Shown here: positions 31,860-40,722 of the stretch, one piece after another
Layout: each line of letters starts with the position of its first letter
How positions within the stretch are numbered: the first letter of the stretch is position 1
NCBI GenBank assembly: GCA_964649195.1
Contig: CAZYPK010000023.1
Location: forward strand, 1 to 47,585
Reading direction: 5' to 3'
Origin: JTS-RE9 sp964649195
Lineage (GTDB): Bacteria > Planctomycetota > Phycisphaerae > Phycisphaerales > Phycisphaeraceae
DNA length: 47,585 nt
The notes under the pieces: model-generated
Databases searched by the model: none
Told to the model about the DNA's origin: nothing
What the model saw: the letters and a program-made list of their open reading frames with translations, nothing else
Translations under genes and position numbers: made by a program

Positions 31860-33316
31860 TGGCATCCGCATCCTCCAACGAGCGGCCGGCGGGCGCGATC
31901 CGGGAACGCAAACGGATCGCGGTGATCGGCGGGGGCATCACCGGACTGGCGGCGGCGCATCATCTGCTGGAGTCGGCGAAGCGGCTCGATCTTCCGTTGG
32001 AGGTGACGCTTCACGAAGCGGGCGATCATTGCGGCGGGGCGATCCGCACGGTGAAGCGCGACGGCTTTCTGCTGGAGCTTGGCCCGGACAACTTCATCAC
32101 CAACAAGCCGGGCGCGACATCGCTTTGCGATCGGATCGGGCTTGGCGATCAGTTGCTTGCAACCCATGAGAAGCACCGCCGGGCGATGGTGGTGCATCGC
32201 GGGAGGCTGACGCCGATTCCCGATGGATTCGAGCTGATGGCGCCGCGCAATCTGTATGCGATGGCGCGGTCGCCGATTTTTTCCTGGCGGGGCAAGCTGC
32301 GGATGTGGATGGAGCGGTTCGTGAAGGCACGCCGGGATGTGGAGGATGAATCGCTGGAGTCGTTCGTCGTCCGTCGCTTTGGCCGTGAGGCTTTGGACCG
32401 GCTGATTCAACCGCTCATCGGCGGCATCTACACGGCTGATCCCAAGACGCTGAGCCTGCGGGCCACCGTGCCTCGCTTTCTCGACATGGAGGCGGAGCAT
32501 GGCAGCATCATCCGCGCGATGCGGCACGAGAAGAAACAGCGGCAGTCCGCGGCAAAAACCGGCGATGGCGGGGCCAGGTACAGCCTGTTCATGACCCTGC
32601 GCGACGGCATGCAGGCGCTGCCCGATCGACTGGCGCAGCTGCTGGGGGATCGCATCCAACGGAATCACCCGCTCCAGTCGATCGAGAGAAGCGGAACGCG
32701 ATATCGCATGATCTTTGCGGATGGATCAGTGCAGGAGGCTGATGGCGTGATCTTCACCACGCCGGCCCATGTCACCGCGCGGCTGCTGGCCGGCTTCGAT
32801 GCTCCGCTCTCGCAGTCGCTGGGCGCGATCGAGGCGGCATCCTCGGCGGTCGTGATCGCGGCCTATCGGCGGGAGCAGGTGGCCCATCCGCTGGACGCCT
32901 TCGGCTTCGTGGCGCCCGCGGTGGAGAACCGCTCGATCATCGCCGGCTCGTTCAGCCACGTGAAGTACCCCGGCCGGGCGCCGGAGGACCATGCGCTGCT
33001 GCGGGCCTTTGTCGGCGGGGCGATGCAGGCTTCGCTTCTGGAGCGGAGCGATGAGGAGATGATCGCAATGGTGCGGCGCGAATTCGAAGAACTGCTCGGG
33101 GTGAAAGGCGCTGCGCTGTTTGCGGTGGTGCAGCGGTGGCCCCGTTCGATGCCGCAGTATCGGGTGGGGCATGTGAAACAGGTGGCGGCGATCCGCGCGC
33201 TGGCGTCGCGGCACGAAGGGCTGGAACTGGCGGGTGCCTCGTTCGACGGCGTGGGCATCCCCGATTGCATCACCAGCGCGGAGGCGGCGGCGCAGCGGCT
33301 TGTTTCGCGGTGGTGA
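31859..33316 (+). CDS. hemY: Protoporphyrinogen/coproporphyrinogen III oxidase (HemY type)
   Basis: 485 residues. RIAVIGGGITGLAAAHHL (about 19-36) is the FAD dinucleotide-binding GxGxxG motif; EAGDHCGGAIRTVKRDGFLL and ELGPDNFI follow. LIQPLIGGIYTADPKTLSLR near 185 and the C-terminal ASFDGVGIPDCITSAEAAAQ, which closes the FAD site, are typical of HemY. The enzyme oxidises the porphyrinogen ring in heme synthesis; planctomycetes probably use the coproporphyrin branch or the classic one, which I cannot tell. The start overlaps the pilT stop (TGATG). Heme supply fits the oxidase operon nearby. Confidence 0.92.
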   Translation: MASASSNERPAGAIRERKRIAVIGGGITGLAAAHHLLESAKRLDLPLEVTLHEAGDHCGGAIRTVKRDGFLLELGPDNFITNKPGATSLCDRIGLGDQLLATHEKHRRAMVVHRGRLTPIPDGFELMAPRNLYAMARSPIFSWRGKLRMWMERFVKARRDVEDESLESFVVRRFGREALDRLIQPLIGGIYTADPKTLSLRATVPRFLDMEAEHGSIIRAMRHEKKQRQSAAKTGDGGARYSLFMTLRDGMQALPDRLAQLLGDRIQRNHPLQSIERSGTRYRMIFADGSVQEADGVIFTTPAHVTARLLAGFDAPLSQSLGAIEAASSAVVIAAYRREQVAHPLDAFGFVAPAVENRSIIAGSFSHVKYPGRAPEDHALLRAFVGGAMQASLLERSDEEMIAMVRREFEELLGVKGAALFAVVQRWPRSMPQYRVGHVKQVAAIRALASRHEGLELAGASFDGVGIPDCITSAEAAAQRLVSRW

Positions 33317-33447
33317 TCAGAGGTCGGAGGTCAGAGGTCAGAGGTCGGAAAAGCATTCAGTTTCCCAGCGGTTTGTTTCGCGCTGATCTCTGATCTCTGA
33401 CCTCTGACCTCTTTTTCAACGGGGAGCGAAGCCGCGAGCGGCCGGGG
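33317..33447. repeat. Inverted GGTCAGA / TCTGACC arrays between hemY and msrA
   Basis: 33317-33350 has four to five 7-bp units of GAGGTCA/GAGGTCG, and 33383-33412 the reverse complement (TGATCTC, TGACCTC) followed by five T. The pair makes a hairpin that can end the hemY transcript. A GCGAAGCCGCGAGCGGC palindrome follows at 33422-33445. Confidence 0.85.
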
Positions 33448-34239
33448 TCATTCCTTTTTTTTCTTCAGATCGTCCTTGAACTTTTCGCGCACTTTTTCAA
33501 CCTTGGGCAAGGCGACGTTGATGATGTACGGGTTGGCCGGGTTGTCGCAGGCGTAATTCTGGTGGTAATCCTCGGCGAGGTGGAACGCCTTGAGCGGTTC
33601 GAGGGTGGTGACGATCTTGCGCGGGAAGGCTTTCGCCTCGGTGAGTCTTTCGATCATCGCCAGGGTGGTTTTCTTTTCCTCGTCGCCGGCATAAAAGATC
33701 GTGGAGCGGTAGTGGCGGCCGACATCGGCGCCCTGGCGGTTGAGCGTGGTGGGGTCGTGGGTGGCGAAGTGGACGGCGAGCAGTTTCTCGAAAGTGATTT
33801 TATCGGGGTCGTAGGTGATCTGCACCGCCTCGGCATGGTCGGTCAGGCCGGCGCTGACGAGCTTGTACTTGGCCGTTTCGGCGGTGCCGCCCGAGTAGCC
33901 GGAGACGACATCGATGACGCCTTCGAGCTCCTCGAAGACGGCTTCGACGCACCAGAAGCATCCGCCGGCGAAGACGGCGGTGGCCCGTTTGGGCTGGGCG
34001 GCCTTCTCGTCCTTCTTGTCGTCCTGCTTCTCGTCGGTTTTGGCGGAGGCCTGTTCATCCTTCTTCGCTTCGGGGTTGCTTTCGGTGGACACGGGCACGG
34101 TCTCCTTGGGCTTGCAATGTTCGCACATTTCACAGTCGCCCGCCCCGGCGTCGGCGGCGGCATCGGTGACCTGACCACAGGCCGGGAGCAGGAGCATCAT
34201 CACGAGCAGGGCTGCGAAGCGAAGTGTTTTCTGAAACAT
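33448..34239 (-). CDS. msrA: Peptide methionine sulfoxide reductase MsrA, lipoprotein form
   Basis: 263 residues from ATG 34239 with GAGGA seven bases upstream. The N-terminus is a lipoprotein signal with LLLPAC (Cys21 lipidated). A spacer holds two cysteine motifs CEMCEHC at about 36-42 and a Lys/Glu/Asp-rich linker (50-85). The catalytic domain starts with AVFAGGCFWCVEAVFEEL at about 88-105; GCFWC contains the nucleophilic cysteine. Later blocks SGYSGGT, YDPDKITFEKLL, DVGRHYRSTIF and AEDYHQNY are standard. It reduces methionine-S-sulfoxide, here outside the cytoplasm. The CxxCxxC segment might bind a metal or recycle the active site. Confidence 0.93.
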   Translation of the reverse strand: MFQKTLRFAALLVMMLLLPACGQVTDAAADAGAGDCEMCEHCKPKETVPVSTESNPEAKKDEQASAKTDEKQDDKKDEKAAQPKRATAVFAGGCFWCVEAVFEELEGVIDVVSGYSGGTAETAKYKLVSAGLTDHAEAVQITYDPDKITFEKLLAVHFATHDPTTLNRQGADVGRHYRSTIFYAGDEEKKTTLAMIERLTEAKAFPRKIVTTLEPLKAFHLAEDYHQNYACDNPANPYIINVALPKVEKVREKFKDDLKKKKE

Positions 34240-34713
34240 GGTGAAGTCCTCGGAGGATGGATGACTGCTGACATCATAGCCGGGCTTTTTGCAACCGTCG
34301 CGGGGGAGTGCGCGGGGTCGTTTAATTTTCGCAGCCGTTGTGTCGGAAGTTCCAAATGACAAATCTCAAACTCCAAACAAGCTCCAGAAAGAAAAAAAAC
34401 GCAATCAAACGGAATTCGGATTCGGATCGGTTTTGCCTGGTTCGGCTCGCTTTCGAGTTTGTTTGAGATTTTGGACTTTGTGATTTGGAGCTTTTGCTTC
34501 CGGTGATGAGGCGGAGAATCAAACGACCCTGTCGCAGTGCGGCAGATTGTCGCGGGGGCGGGATGGGGCTGTATTCGCATTGACATGGACGCCGGGCTAT
34601 CGGATAACATGGCGATGATTCCCGCGGCCGATGGTTCCAGCGGATGCGAGGCCTGTCGTCAAAAGGTGAATGCAGGTCCGTTCCGCCGACAATTCCATAT
34701 TAAGGAGCCTGCC
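34240..34713. other. Divergent spacer upstream of coxB
   Basis: 474 bp. An A/T-rich stretch at about 34350-34500 includes an inverted pair: ATGACAAATCTCAAACTCCA around 34356 and the matching GTTTGAGATTTTGG / TGATTTGGAGC near 34460-34490. No separate gene is supported; the reading frame that runs into coxB from 34537 lacks coding character before the ribosome site at 34702. Promoters for msrA and coxB are expected here. Confidence 0.55.
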
Positions 34714-35706
34714 TTGCTCTTCGCACGTTTTGCACAGCGCATCCTGATCGGTTTGCTCGCACTATGGCCCGTTCTGTTCACCCGACCCGCGGCGGCGCAA
34801 TCCACCGCCGAGGGTGAGACGCTGGGCGACAAACCCACCTCCTGGCTGCACAGCGATGTCTCCACCTACGGCCACGAGATCGACTTTCTTTTCGACATCA
34901 TCCTTTGGATGACCTTGATCGTCGGCGTGGCGGTCTTCATCGTCCTTGGCATTTTTCTCGTTCAGTACCGGTACAAGCCGGAGCGCACCGCGCGGTACAT
35001 CCACGGCAACGCCAGGCTTGAAATTGTCTGGACGCTGGTCCCCGCATTGCTGATGGCGCTGACCGCGGCGATCAGCCAATCGACCTGGGCCAAGATCAAG
35101 AACCCCGCCGACTGGCCCGCCACGCAGCAGGCGATGGAGGAGGAGATCAGGAGCGGCAAGGCGATTCTCGTCGAAGTCACCGCCCAGCAGTTCAACTGGA
35201 CCTTCCGCTATCCGGGCAAGGACCTGACGTTCGGCCCGCGCAAGGTGGAGCTGATCAAGAAAGGCACGCTCGAAGACGGCATCGGCCTGGACCGCACCCA
35301 CGCGGATTCCAAGGATGACATCGTCACCGGCGCCCTGGTCGTGCCGGTGAACACGAAGGTTTACATTCATCTCGTGAGCGTGGATGTGCTGCACAGTTTC
35401 TTCCTGCCCAACTTCCGGGTGAAGCAGGATGCGGTGCCGGGGTTGCAGGGCAGGGTCTGGTTCCAGGCGACGCGCACCAGCGCGGATGTGATCGGGAAGG
35501 TGACGTCGGACAACGCGACGCGCGACCAGTCGCGCCATTTCGGGCTGTCCAAGCCGTTCGACATTGTCTGCGCGGAACTGTGCGGCGGGCAGCATTACGC
35601 GATGAAGGGATCGATGTACGTCGTCACCCGCGAGCAGTACGACCAGTTCATGGCCGCGCAGGAAGAGGCGCTGAAGGCGGCAAGCGGCGCGGGGGATGAG
35701 TATTGA
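34714..35706 (+). CDS. coxB: Cytochrome c oxidase subunit II (CuA)
   Basis: 330 residues. TTG at 34714 is the start: AAGGAG lies six bases upstream and it gives the signal peptide LFARFAQRILIGLLALWPVL ending AAA. Two transmembrane helices follow (about 50-72 and 95-115). The cupredoxin domain carries all CuA ligands: His227 (DVLHSF), Cys286 and Cys290 (CAELC), His294 and Met297. It takes electrons from cytochrome c. No cytochrome c domain is fused at the C-terminus. First gene of the operon; the next gene starts 354 bp later behind repeats. Confidence 0.96.
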   Translation: MLFARFAQRILIGLLALWPVLFTRPAAAQSTAEGETLGDKPTSWLHSDVSTYGHEIDFLFDIILWMTLIVGVAVFIVLGIFLVQYRYKPERTARYIHGNARLEIVWTLVPALLMALTAAISQSTWAKIKNPADWPATQQAMEEEIRSGKAILVEVTAQQFNWTFRYPGKDLTFGPRKVELIKKGTLEDGIGLDRTHADSKDDIVTGALVVPVNTKVYIHLVSVDVLHSFFLPNFRVKQDAVPGLQGRVWFQATRTSADVIGKVTSDNATRDQSRHFGLSKPFDIVCAELCGGQHYAMKGSMYVVTREQYDQFMAAQEEALKAASGAGDEY

Positions 35707-36060
35707 AGGGCCTGGGGAGGAGGGCCTGGGGCTATATAAAACCATGAAATCAGGAAAACATGAAATCAACACGGTCCACACGATATTTCCATATCGCATT
35801 TCCTGCTTTCGTGCTTTCCTGATTTCATGGTTTTACTTAGATGGCCTGGGGCCTAGGGAAGAAGAAGAAGAAGAAGAAGAGAAGAGAGAGAAGAAAAATT
35901 GGAACCATTGGAACTTCAGGTTTTCACATGATGCAGCAGGTGTGCCGTCCATGACGGTATGCCATCCCCTAGGCCCCAGGCCCTGATCCCCAGGCCCTTA
36001 TCCCCGGCCTTTATTCCCAGGCCCTAGGCCCTTATTCCTAGGCCCTTTTCTGGATTCCCC
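35707..36060. repeat. coxB-ctaD spacer: arrays and 20-bp inverted repeat
   Basis: No gene. 35708-35732 and 35970-36052 are arrays of a GGGCCTGGGG / CCCAGGCCCT word in inverted orientation. Inside, 35738-35757 and 35815-35834 are a perfect 20-bp inverted repeat. 35860-35895 is purine-only (GAA repeats). The last array runs to within ten bases of the ctaD start, leaving no Shine-Dalgarno site. Confidence 0.9.
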
Positions 36061-39000
36061 ATGAGTCACACACCCGCCCCCGGTCACGCCCACAGCCACG
36101 ATCATGATGATGGTGGTTACCACGGGCCGACGAGTTTCTGGACGAAGTATGTCTTCTCGATCGACCACAAGGTGATCGGGATGCAGTTCATGTTCACGAG
36201 CCTGATCTTCGTGATCGTGGGCGGTCTGCTCGCGCTGGGCGTGCGCTACGAGCTGGCCTGGCCTCAGCAGGAGGTGCCGCACAACAACGTGCTCCCGGCG
36301 GGCATGACGCAGGCCAGCCCGGAGTCCAACGTGGCTCATTGGCGCATCGGCGGCAAGGTGAAGTTCCTCTCCGAAACCGAGATCGACGGCAGGACGTATC
36401 CGGGCGGCACGGTCGCCTACGTCGATGAATTCCCCGAAGGGTTTGCGGTCACCATTCCCTATGGCGCCAAGATCAAGGGGCAGCAGTTTCCGCTGCCCAA
36501 CAATGTCGATGGTTTCGTGCGCGGCACGTCGTCGGTGATGGGCGACTATCAGTACGAGAAGCAACTGGTTCGGGCGCCGATCGGCACCGAGGTACACGAA
36601 GGATTGAAGGCCGATGGCAGGTCGCCGCTGGTGCTGGCCGGCGCGCCGGATTATCAGTGGATCGGCAACGACCCGGTGCTGCTGCCGGTGCGCACGGAGG
36701 CCACGCCGGTGAAGCTGCGCGTTCCGGCGCAGAAGGTGCCTGAGATCAGGCAGGGCGATCAGCCGCAGGAGGAAGTGGCGGCGGCGACGATCATCGTCAA
36801 CGGATCGCAGGTGCAGTTCCAGAAGACGACGCTCAAGAACGAGGCGTACAACCAGCTTTTCACGATGCACGCTTCGGTGATGATCTTCTTCGTCATCATT
36901 CCGATGCTCGTCGGCGCGTTCGGCAACTTCCTGGTGCCGCTGATGATCGGCGCCAAGGACATGGCGTTTCCCAAGCTGAACATGCTCAGTTTCTGGCTGG
37001 CGATGCCGGCGGGCATCGTGATGATCGTCAGCATGTGGATCGATGGCGGCTCCGCAGGCGGCGGCTGGACGAACTATCCGCCGCTGTCGGGCATGCGATT
37101 CTCCGGCAACCTGGGCACCACGCTCTGGGTGGCAGGCGTCGCCCTCGTCGGCTTCTCCTCCATCGTCGGCGCGCTCAACTACATCACCACCACCATCAAC
37201 ATGCGGGCGCCGGGCATGTCGCTGTGGCGCATGCCGCTGACCGTCTGGTCGGTGCTGATCACCAGCGTGCTCGCCCTGCTGGCCACCCCGGTGCTCACCG
37301 CGGCGATGATCATGCTGGTGCTCGACCGCGTGGCCGGCACGCAGTTCTTCACCGACACCGTCATCACCGACGGCGTGCAGGTGGCCGCCGGCGGGCAGCC
37401 GCTGATGTGGCAGCACCTGTTCTGGTTCTACTCGCATCCGGCGGTTTACATCATGATCCTTCCCGCGATGGGACTCACCAGCGACATCCTCTCCACCTTC
37501 TCCCGCAAGCCGATCTTCGGCTACAAGGCGATGGTGCTGGCGATGGGCGGCATCACGTTCCTCGGGTTCATCGTGTGGGGCCATCACATGTTCCAGTCGG
37601 GCATGAACCCGGTGCTGGGCACGACGTTCATGGCCTCGACGATCTTCATCGCCGTGCCCTCGGCGATCAAGACCTTCAACTGGCTGGGCACGCTCTGGGG
37701 CGGCAACATCAAGTTCACCCCCGCGATGCTCTTCGCCCTGGGCTTCGTCTCCATGTTCGTCATCGGCGGACTTTCGGGCATCTTCATGGCCTCGGCGCCG
37801 GTCGATATTCCGCTGCATGACACCTACTTCATCGTCGCCCACATTCACTACGTCCTCTTCGGCGGCTCGATGATGGGCATCTTCGCCGGCCTCTATCACT
37901 GGTTCCCCAAGATGTTCGGCAGGCAGCTCAACCAGAGGTGGGGCGTGATCCACTTCATCATGACCTTCATCGCCTTCAACGGCACCTTCTTCCTCATGCA
38001 CGTCCTGGGCATCGGCGGCCACCCGCGCCGCTACGCCACCATCCTCAAGTACGACACGCTGCAACACCTTCAGGACATGAACGTCATCATGACCATCTTC
38101 GCCATGATGCTCGGCACCGCGCAGCTGCCGTTCTTCTACAACTTCTTCGTCTCGCTGCCCCGCAAGGTCGGACGGGGCATGATGGCCGTCTTCGCGGTCA
38201 TGCTGGTGGCGCCGATGATCATCGGTCTCTCGGCCTGGTCGGCGCGCAACGGCATCGGCTGGACGCCGGAAATGGGGGCGGCGGCCAAGCGGATGATCGT
38301 CGATGTCGTCGCCACGCAGCCCTCGGCGATGGTCGATGGCTCGCTGATCAAAGGCTCGTGGCAATACACCGGCTTCGCCGCGGCGATGGGATACATCGGC
38401 CTCACCGCCACCCTCATCGCCTTGCTGGTGATGCTCGTGCGCGGCCTGCCCGCAGGCGGAAAGATCGCGACAGTCGTCGTCATGCTCCCCGCGCTCTGGT
38501 TCGCCATCACCCGCATGGGCGCCGGCGGCAGGCTGTTTGATGAAAGCGGCCAGGTCATCGCCGGCATGGAGTCCTCCAAGATGTGGCACGATGTCATGGT
38601 CGCCCTGGGGCATGGCTGCTGGTTCATGCTGATCGTCACCGGCCTGATCTGGCTGGTGTGGGACATCGGCGGCAGGCTGAAACTGCCGGCCATCCTTCAG
38701 CGGTCGATGTATGTCTGGTTCCTCCCCATGTTCCTGCTGCCGGCGCTGCTCAAGCATGACACCTACATGATCCTGGGCAAGTGGCCGGTCATCGGCTGGA
38801 TCATCGGGCCGGAGTCGTTCGATATTCGCTGGCTGTTCGTGATCCTCACGGCACTGCCCGGCACGGCTTACCTGATCCTCGCCAAACCGCAGGACCAGTT
38901 CGGCCACGACCCCGGCGCCAACCCGTGGCACGCCAACAGCCTCGAATGGGTCGCCACGACTTCGCCGCCGCTGGCGCACGGCAACTTCGAGGAGATTCCC

Positions 39001-39114
39001 ACGGTCTATCGCGGGGCTTACGAGTATTCATCCCCCGTGGTCAAGGAAGACTGGCTGCCGCAGACGACGCCGCTCCAGCCGGGCGAGGCGGAGTTGCAGG
39101 CGTCGGGACACTAA
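36061..39114 (+). CDS. ctaD: Cytochrome c oxidase subunit I, long A2-type
   Basis: 1017 residues, about twice the usual 530-600. A His-rich start (residues 9-17) precedes helix 1 (about 30-62). Then comes a 185-residue extra segment (about 68-255), probably periplasmic. The catalytic core follows: His270 (heme a), His459, His508 and His509 (CuB), Tyr463 (cross-linked tyrosine), His594 (heme a3) and His596 (heme a). The motif around His459 is YSHPAVY, without the Glu of GHPEV, marking A2-type heme-copper oxidases. The C-terminal 330 residues add several more helices, a further domain, and a soluble tail. It reduces oxygen to water and pumps protons. The opposite strand contains a 993-codon open frame that is only a shadow. 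Confidence 0.95.
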   Translation: MSHTPAPGHAHSHDHDDGGYHGPTSFWTKYVFSIDHKVIGMQFMFTSLIFVIVGGLLALGVRYELAWPQQEVPHNNVLPAGMTQASPESNVAHWRIGGKVKFLSETEIDGRTYPGGTVAYVDEFPEGFAVTIPYGAKIKGQQFPLPNNVDGFVRGTSSVMGDYQYEKQLVRAPIGTEVHEGLKADGRSPLVLAGAPDYQWIGNDPVLLPVRTEATPVKLRVPAQKVPEIRQGDQPQEEVAAATIIVNGSQVQFQKTTLKNEAYNQLFTMHASVMIFFVIIPMLVGAFGNFLVPLMIGAKDMAFPKLNMLSFWLAMPAGIVMIVSMWIDGGSAGGGWTNYPPLSGMRFSGNLGTTLWVAGVALVGFSSIVGALNYITTTINMRAPGMSLWRMPLTVWSVLITSVLALLATPVLTAAMIMLVLDRVAGTQFFTDTVITDGVQVAAGGQPLMWQHLFWFYSHPAVYIMILPAMGLTSDILSTFSRKPIFGYKAMVLAMGGITFLGFIVWGHHMFQSGMNPVLGTTFMASTIFIAVPSAIKTFNWLGTLWGGNIKFTPAMLFALGFVSMFVIGGLSGIFMASAPVDIPLHDTYFIVAHIHYVLFGGSMMGIFAGLYHWFPKMFGRQLNQRWGVIHFIMTFIAFNGTFFLMHVLGIGGHPRRYATILKYDTLQHLQDMNVIMTIFAMMLGTAQLPFFYNFFVSLPRKVGRGMMAVFAVMLVAPMIIGLSAWSARNGIGWTPEMGAAAKRMIVDVVATQPSAMVDGSLIKGSWQYTGFAAAMGYIGLTATLIALLVMLVRGLPAGGKIATVVVMLPALWFAITRMGAGGRLFDESGQVIAGMESSKMWHDVMVALGHGCWFMLIVTGLIWLVWDIGGRLKLPAILQRSMYVWFLPMFLLPALLKHDTYMILGKWPVIGWIIGPESFDIRWLFVILTALPGTAYLILAKPQDQFGHDPGANPWHANSLEWVATTSPPLAHGNFEEIPTVYRGAYEYSSPVVKEDWLPQTTPLQPGEAELQASGH

Positions 39115-39318
39115 GGCGAAGTTCCGGGTTTCGAGTTCCGGGTTCCGAGTTGGGAGTTGCCAAAGACGGTGGATGGATCACACGATTGATTGCGACATTG
39201 TGACGCAGGATGTGCAGTGGATTGTGCCGAATAATAATGGATGAGTGAAATGCAAAGATTACTTCTGGTTTTTGCATTTCGCGTGCGATCACTTGTGATG
39301 GGTTGTTGACGAATTGTG
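39115..39318. repeat. ctaD-ctaA spacer with GTTCCGG array
   Basis: 39119-39158 is a 7-bp array of GTTCCGG/GTTTCGA/GTTGGGA words. 39248-39256 (AAATGCAAA) and 39271-39279 form a perfect 9-bp inverted repeat. No gene. Confidence 0.8.
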
Positions 39319-40722
39319 ATGACGAACCAGGATTCCATTTCGACGGCGGACACACCGGCAACCGCGCCTTGCGTGGATTGTCCGAGTTGTGGTTATGCCA
39401 TCATCGAACCGCACCGCGATTGTCCCGAGTGCGGCCTCGATGCCTTGAAAATTCAATCCGCAATCCGCAATCCACAATCCGAAATCCTCTTCCGCCCCTG
39501 GCTGCACCGCTTCGCCATCGCCTTTGTTCTGTGTACCTTCGTGCTCATCACGCTGGGTGGCACGGTGACGAGCAAGGGGGCAGGTTTGGCCGTGCCCGAT
39601 TACCCGACCACCTTCAACTACAACATGTTCCTCTTCCCGCCCTCCATGTGGGTCGGCAACATCTTCTGGGAACACACCCATCGCCTGATGGGCAGTCTCG
39701 TGGGCATGATGGCGATCGCCATGTGCATCTGGCTGTGGCAGACCAACGCGCCTCGCCGCTTCTCTCACATCGATGATGCTCAAAGCCCACGCACTCCCGT
39801 GCGTGGGTCTCGCCCCTGGCTCGCTTACCTGGGCATCGCCACCCTCATCGCAATCATCTTCCAAGGCATCATGGGCGGCCTGCGCGTCACGCAGCTCTCC
39901 ACCTGGCTTGCCGTCTTCCACGGCATCACCGCCCAGATCGTCTTCTGCATGACCGTCCTCATCGCCGCAGCGACGAGCAGGTGGTGGGTGGAGGAAAAGC
40001 AGGAAAACAGGAAAGCAGGAAAGCAGGAAATTGGAACCGCTCAATCCGGTACGCGATTCGATGCGACGTTCGCTTCCGACACCCGGCACCCGACACCCGA
40101 CACCCGATCGCTGCTTCGCCCTGTGATCTTCGCCCTCATCATCCTCTTCATCCAGCTCACGCTCGGCGCCACCGTGCGGCATCATGGCGCCGGGCTGGCG
40201 ATTCCCGATTTCCCGTTAAGCTACGGCCAACTCGTGCCGCCGCTCACGCAGGCCGGCATCGAGGAAGGCATGATCAAGTACGCCGACAATCCCGACGCCT
40301 ACGCCACCACCGAGCATGGGTGGTACTCGCCGTTTCATGTCGCCATTCACTGGACGCACCGCTTGTGGGCGGTGGCGGTGGTGGTGTCGCTGGCCGTGCT
40401 GATTCATCGCGTGTTTCGTCATGCCGGCGGGCGGCGCAAGCTCACCATCCCGGCCCTTGCCATCGGCATCATGCTGCTGCTGCAACTGGCGCTGGGGGCG
40501 TCGATCATCTGGACCGGCCGCCATCCTGAAATCGCCACCGCGCACCAGACGCTGGGCGCGATTCTGCTGGCGACCGCCGCGCTGCTTTTTTTCCGCATTC
40601 GTCTGCTGGCCGGCCTGTCTCAACGCGGCGATGCCGTCGAGCATCAGCCCCGTTTGCAGGAACGCGGGCCGCTGCGTGAATCATCATCGATGAAGCTCCA
40701 ACCCCAGGGGGCCGCCACATGA
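39319..40722 (+). CDS. ctaA: Heme A synthase (CtaA/COX15) with zinc ribbon and in-frame repeats
   Basis: 467 residues, ATG at 39319 (or GTG one codon earlier). Residues 19-39 form a zinc ribbon (CPSCGY...CPECG). Helices then begin near 58 (HRFAIAFVLCTFVLITLGGT). WEHTHRLMGSLVG near 112, AVFHGITAQ near 200, IHWTHRLWA near 345 and TAHQTLGA near 408 supply the four heme-ligand histidines in the order known for COX15. The enzyme turns heme O into heme A. Three loops are encoded by dispersed repeats: residues 46-56 (CAATCCG array), 157-163 (hairpin identical in type to the nusG terminator) and about 225-263 (two further arrays). Its stop overlaps ctaB by four bases. Confidence 0.92.
   Translation: MTNQDSISTADTPATAPCVDCPSCGYAIIEPHRDCPECGLDALKIQSAIRNPQSEILFRPWLHRFAIAFVLCTFVLITLGGTVTSKGAGLAVPDYPTTFNYNMFLFPPSMWVGNIFWEHTHRLMGSLVGMMAIAMCIWLWQTNAPRRFSHIDDAQSPRTPVRGSRPWLAYLGIATLIAIIFQGIMGGLRVTQLSTWLAVFHGITAQIVFCMTVLIAAATSRWWVEEKQENRKAGKQEIGTAQSGTRFDATFASDTRHPTPDTRSLLRPVIFALIILFIQLTLGATVRHHGAGLAIPDFPLSYGQLVPPLTQAGIEEGMIKYADNPDAYATTEHGWYSPFHVAIHWTHRLWAVAVVVSLAVLIHRVFRHAGGRRKLTIPALAIGIMLLLQLALGASIIWTGRHPEIATAHQTLGAILLATAALLFFRIRLLAGLSQRGDAVEHQPRLQERGPLRESSSMKLQPQGAAT
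39454..39486. repeat. CAATCCG array inside ctaA
   Basis: Four to five 7-bp units (CAATCCG, CAATCCG, CAATCCA, CAATCCG, AAATCC) in coding sequence, giving the peptide QSAIRNPQSE. The same word is used in the spacer at 22738-22773. Confidence 0.9.
39786..39807. repeat. CCCACGCAC hairpin inside ctaA
   Basis: CCCACGCAC-TCCC-GTGCGTGGG. With flanks CAAAG and T it matches the nusG terminator read on the minus strand, except for the loop. Confidence 0.9.
39992..40107. repeat. Two further arrays inside ctaA
   Basis: 39992-40034: units of GCAGGAAA (8 bp). 40078-40107: units of GACACCC (7 bp). Both are read through in frame, encoding a hydrophilic loop rich in Lys, Gln, Thr, Pro and Asp between helices. 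Confidence 0.85.

Noticed and set aside
35998..38979. 993-codon minus-strand frame opposite ctaD
   Set aside because: Low-complexity His/Arg/Asp-rich product mirroring ctaD codons; ctaD itself has every catalytic residue.
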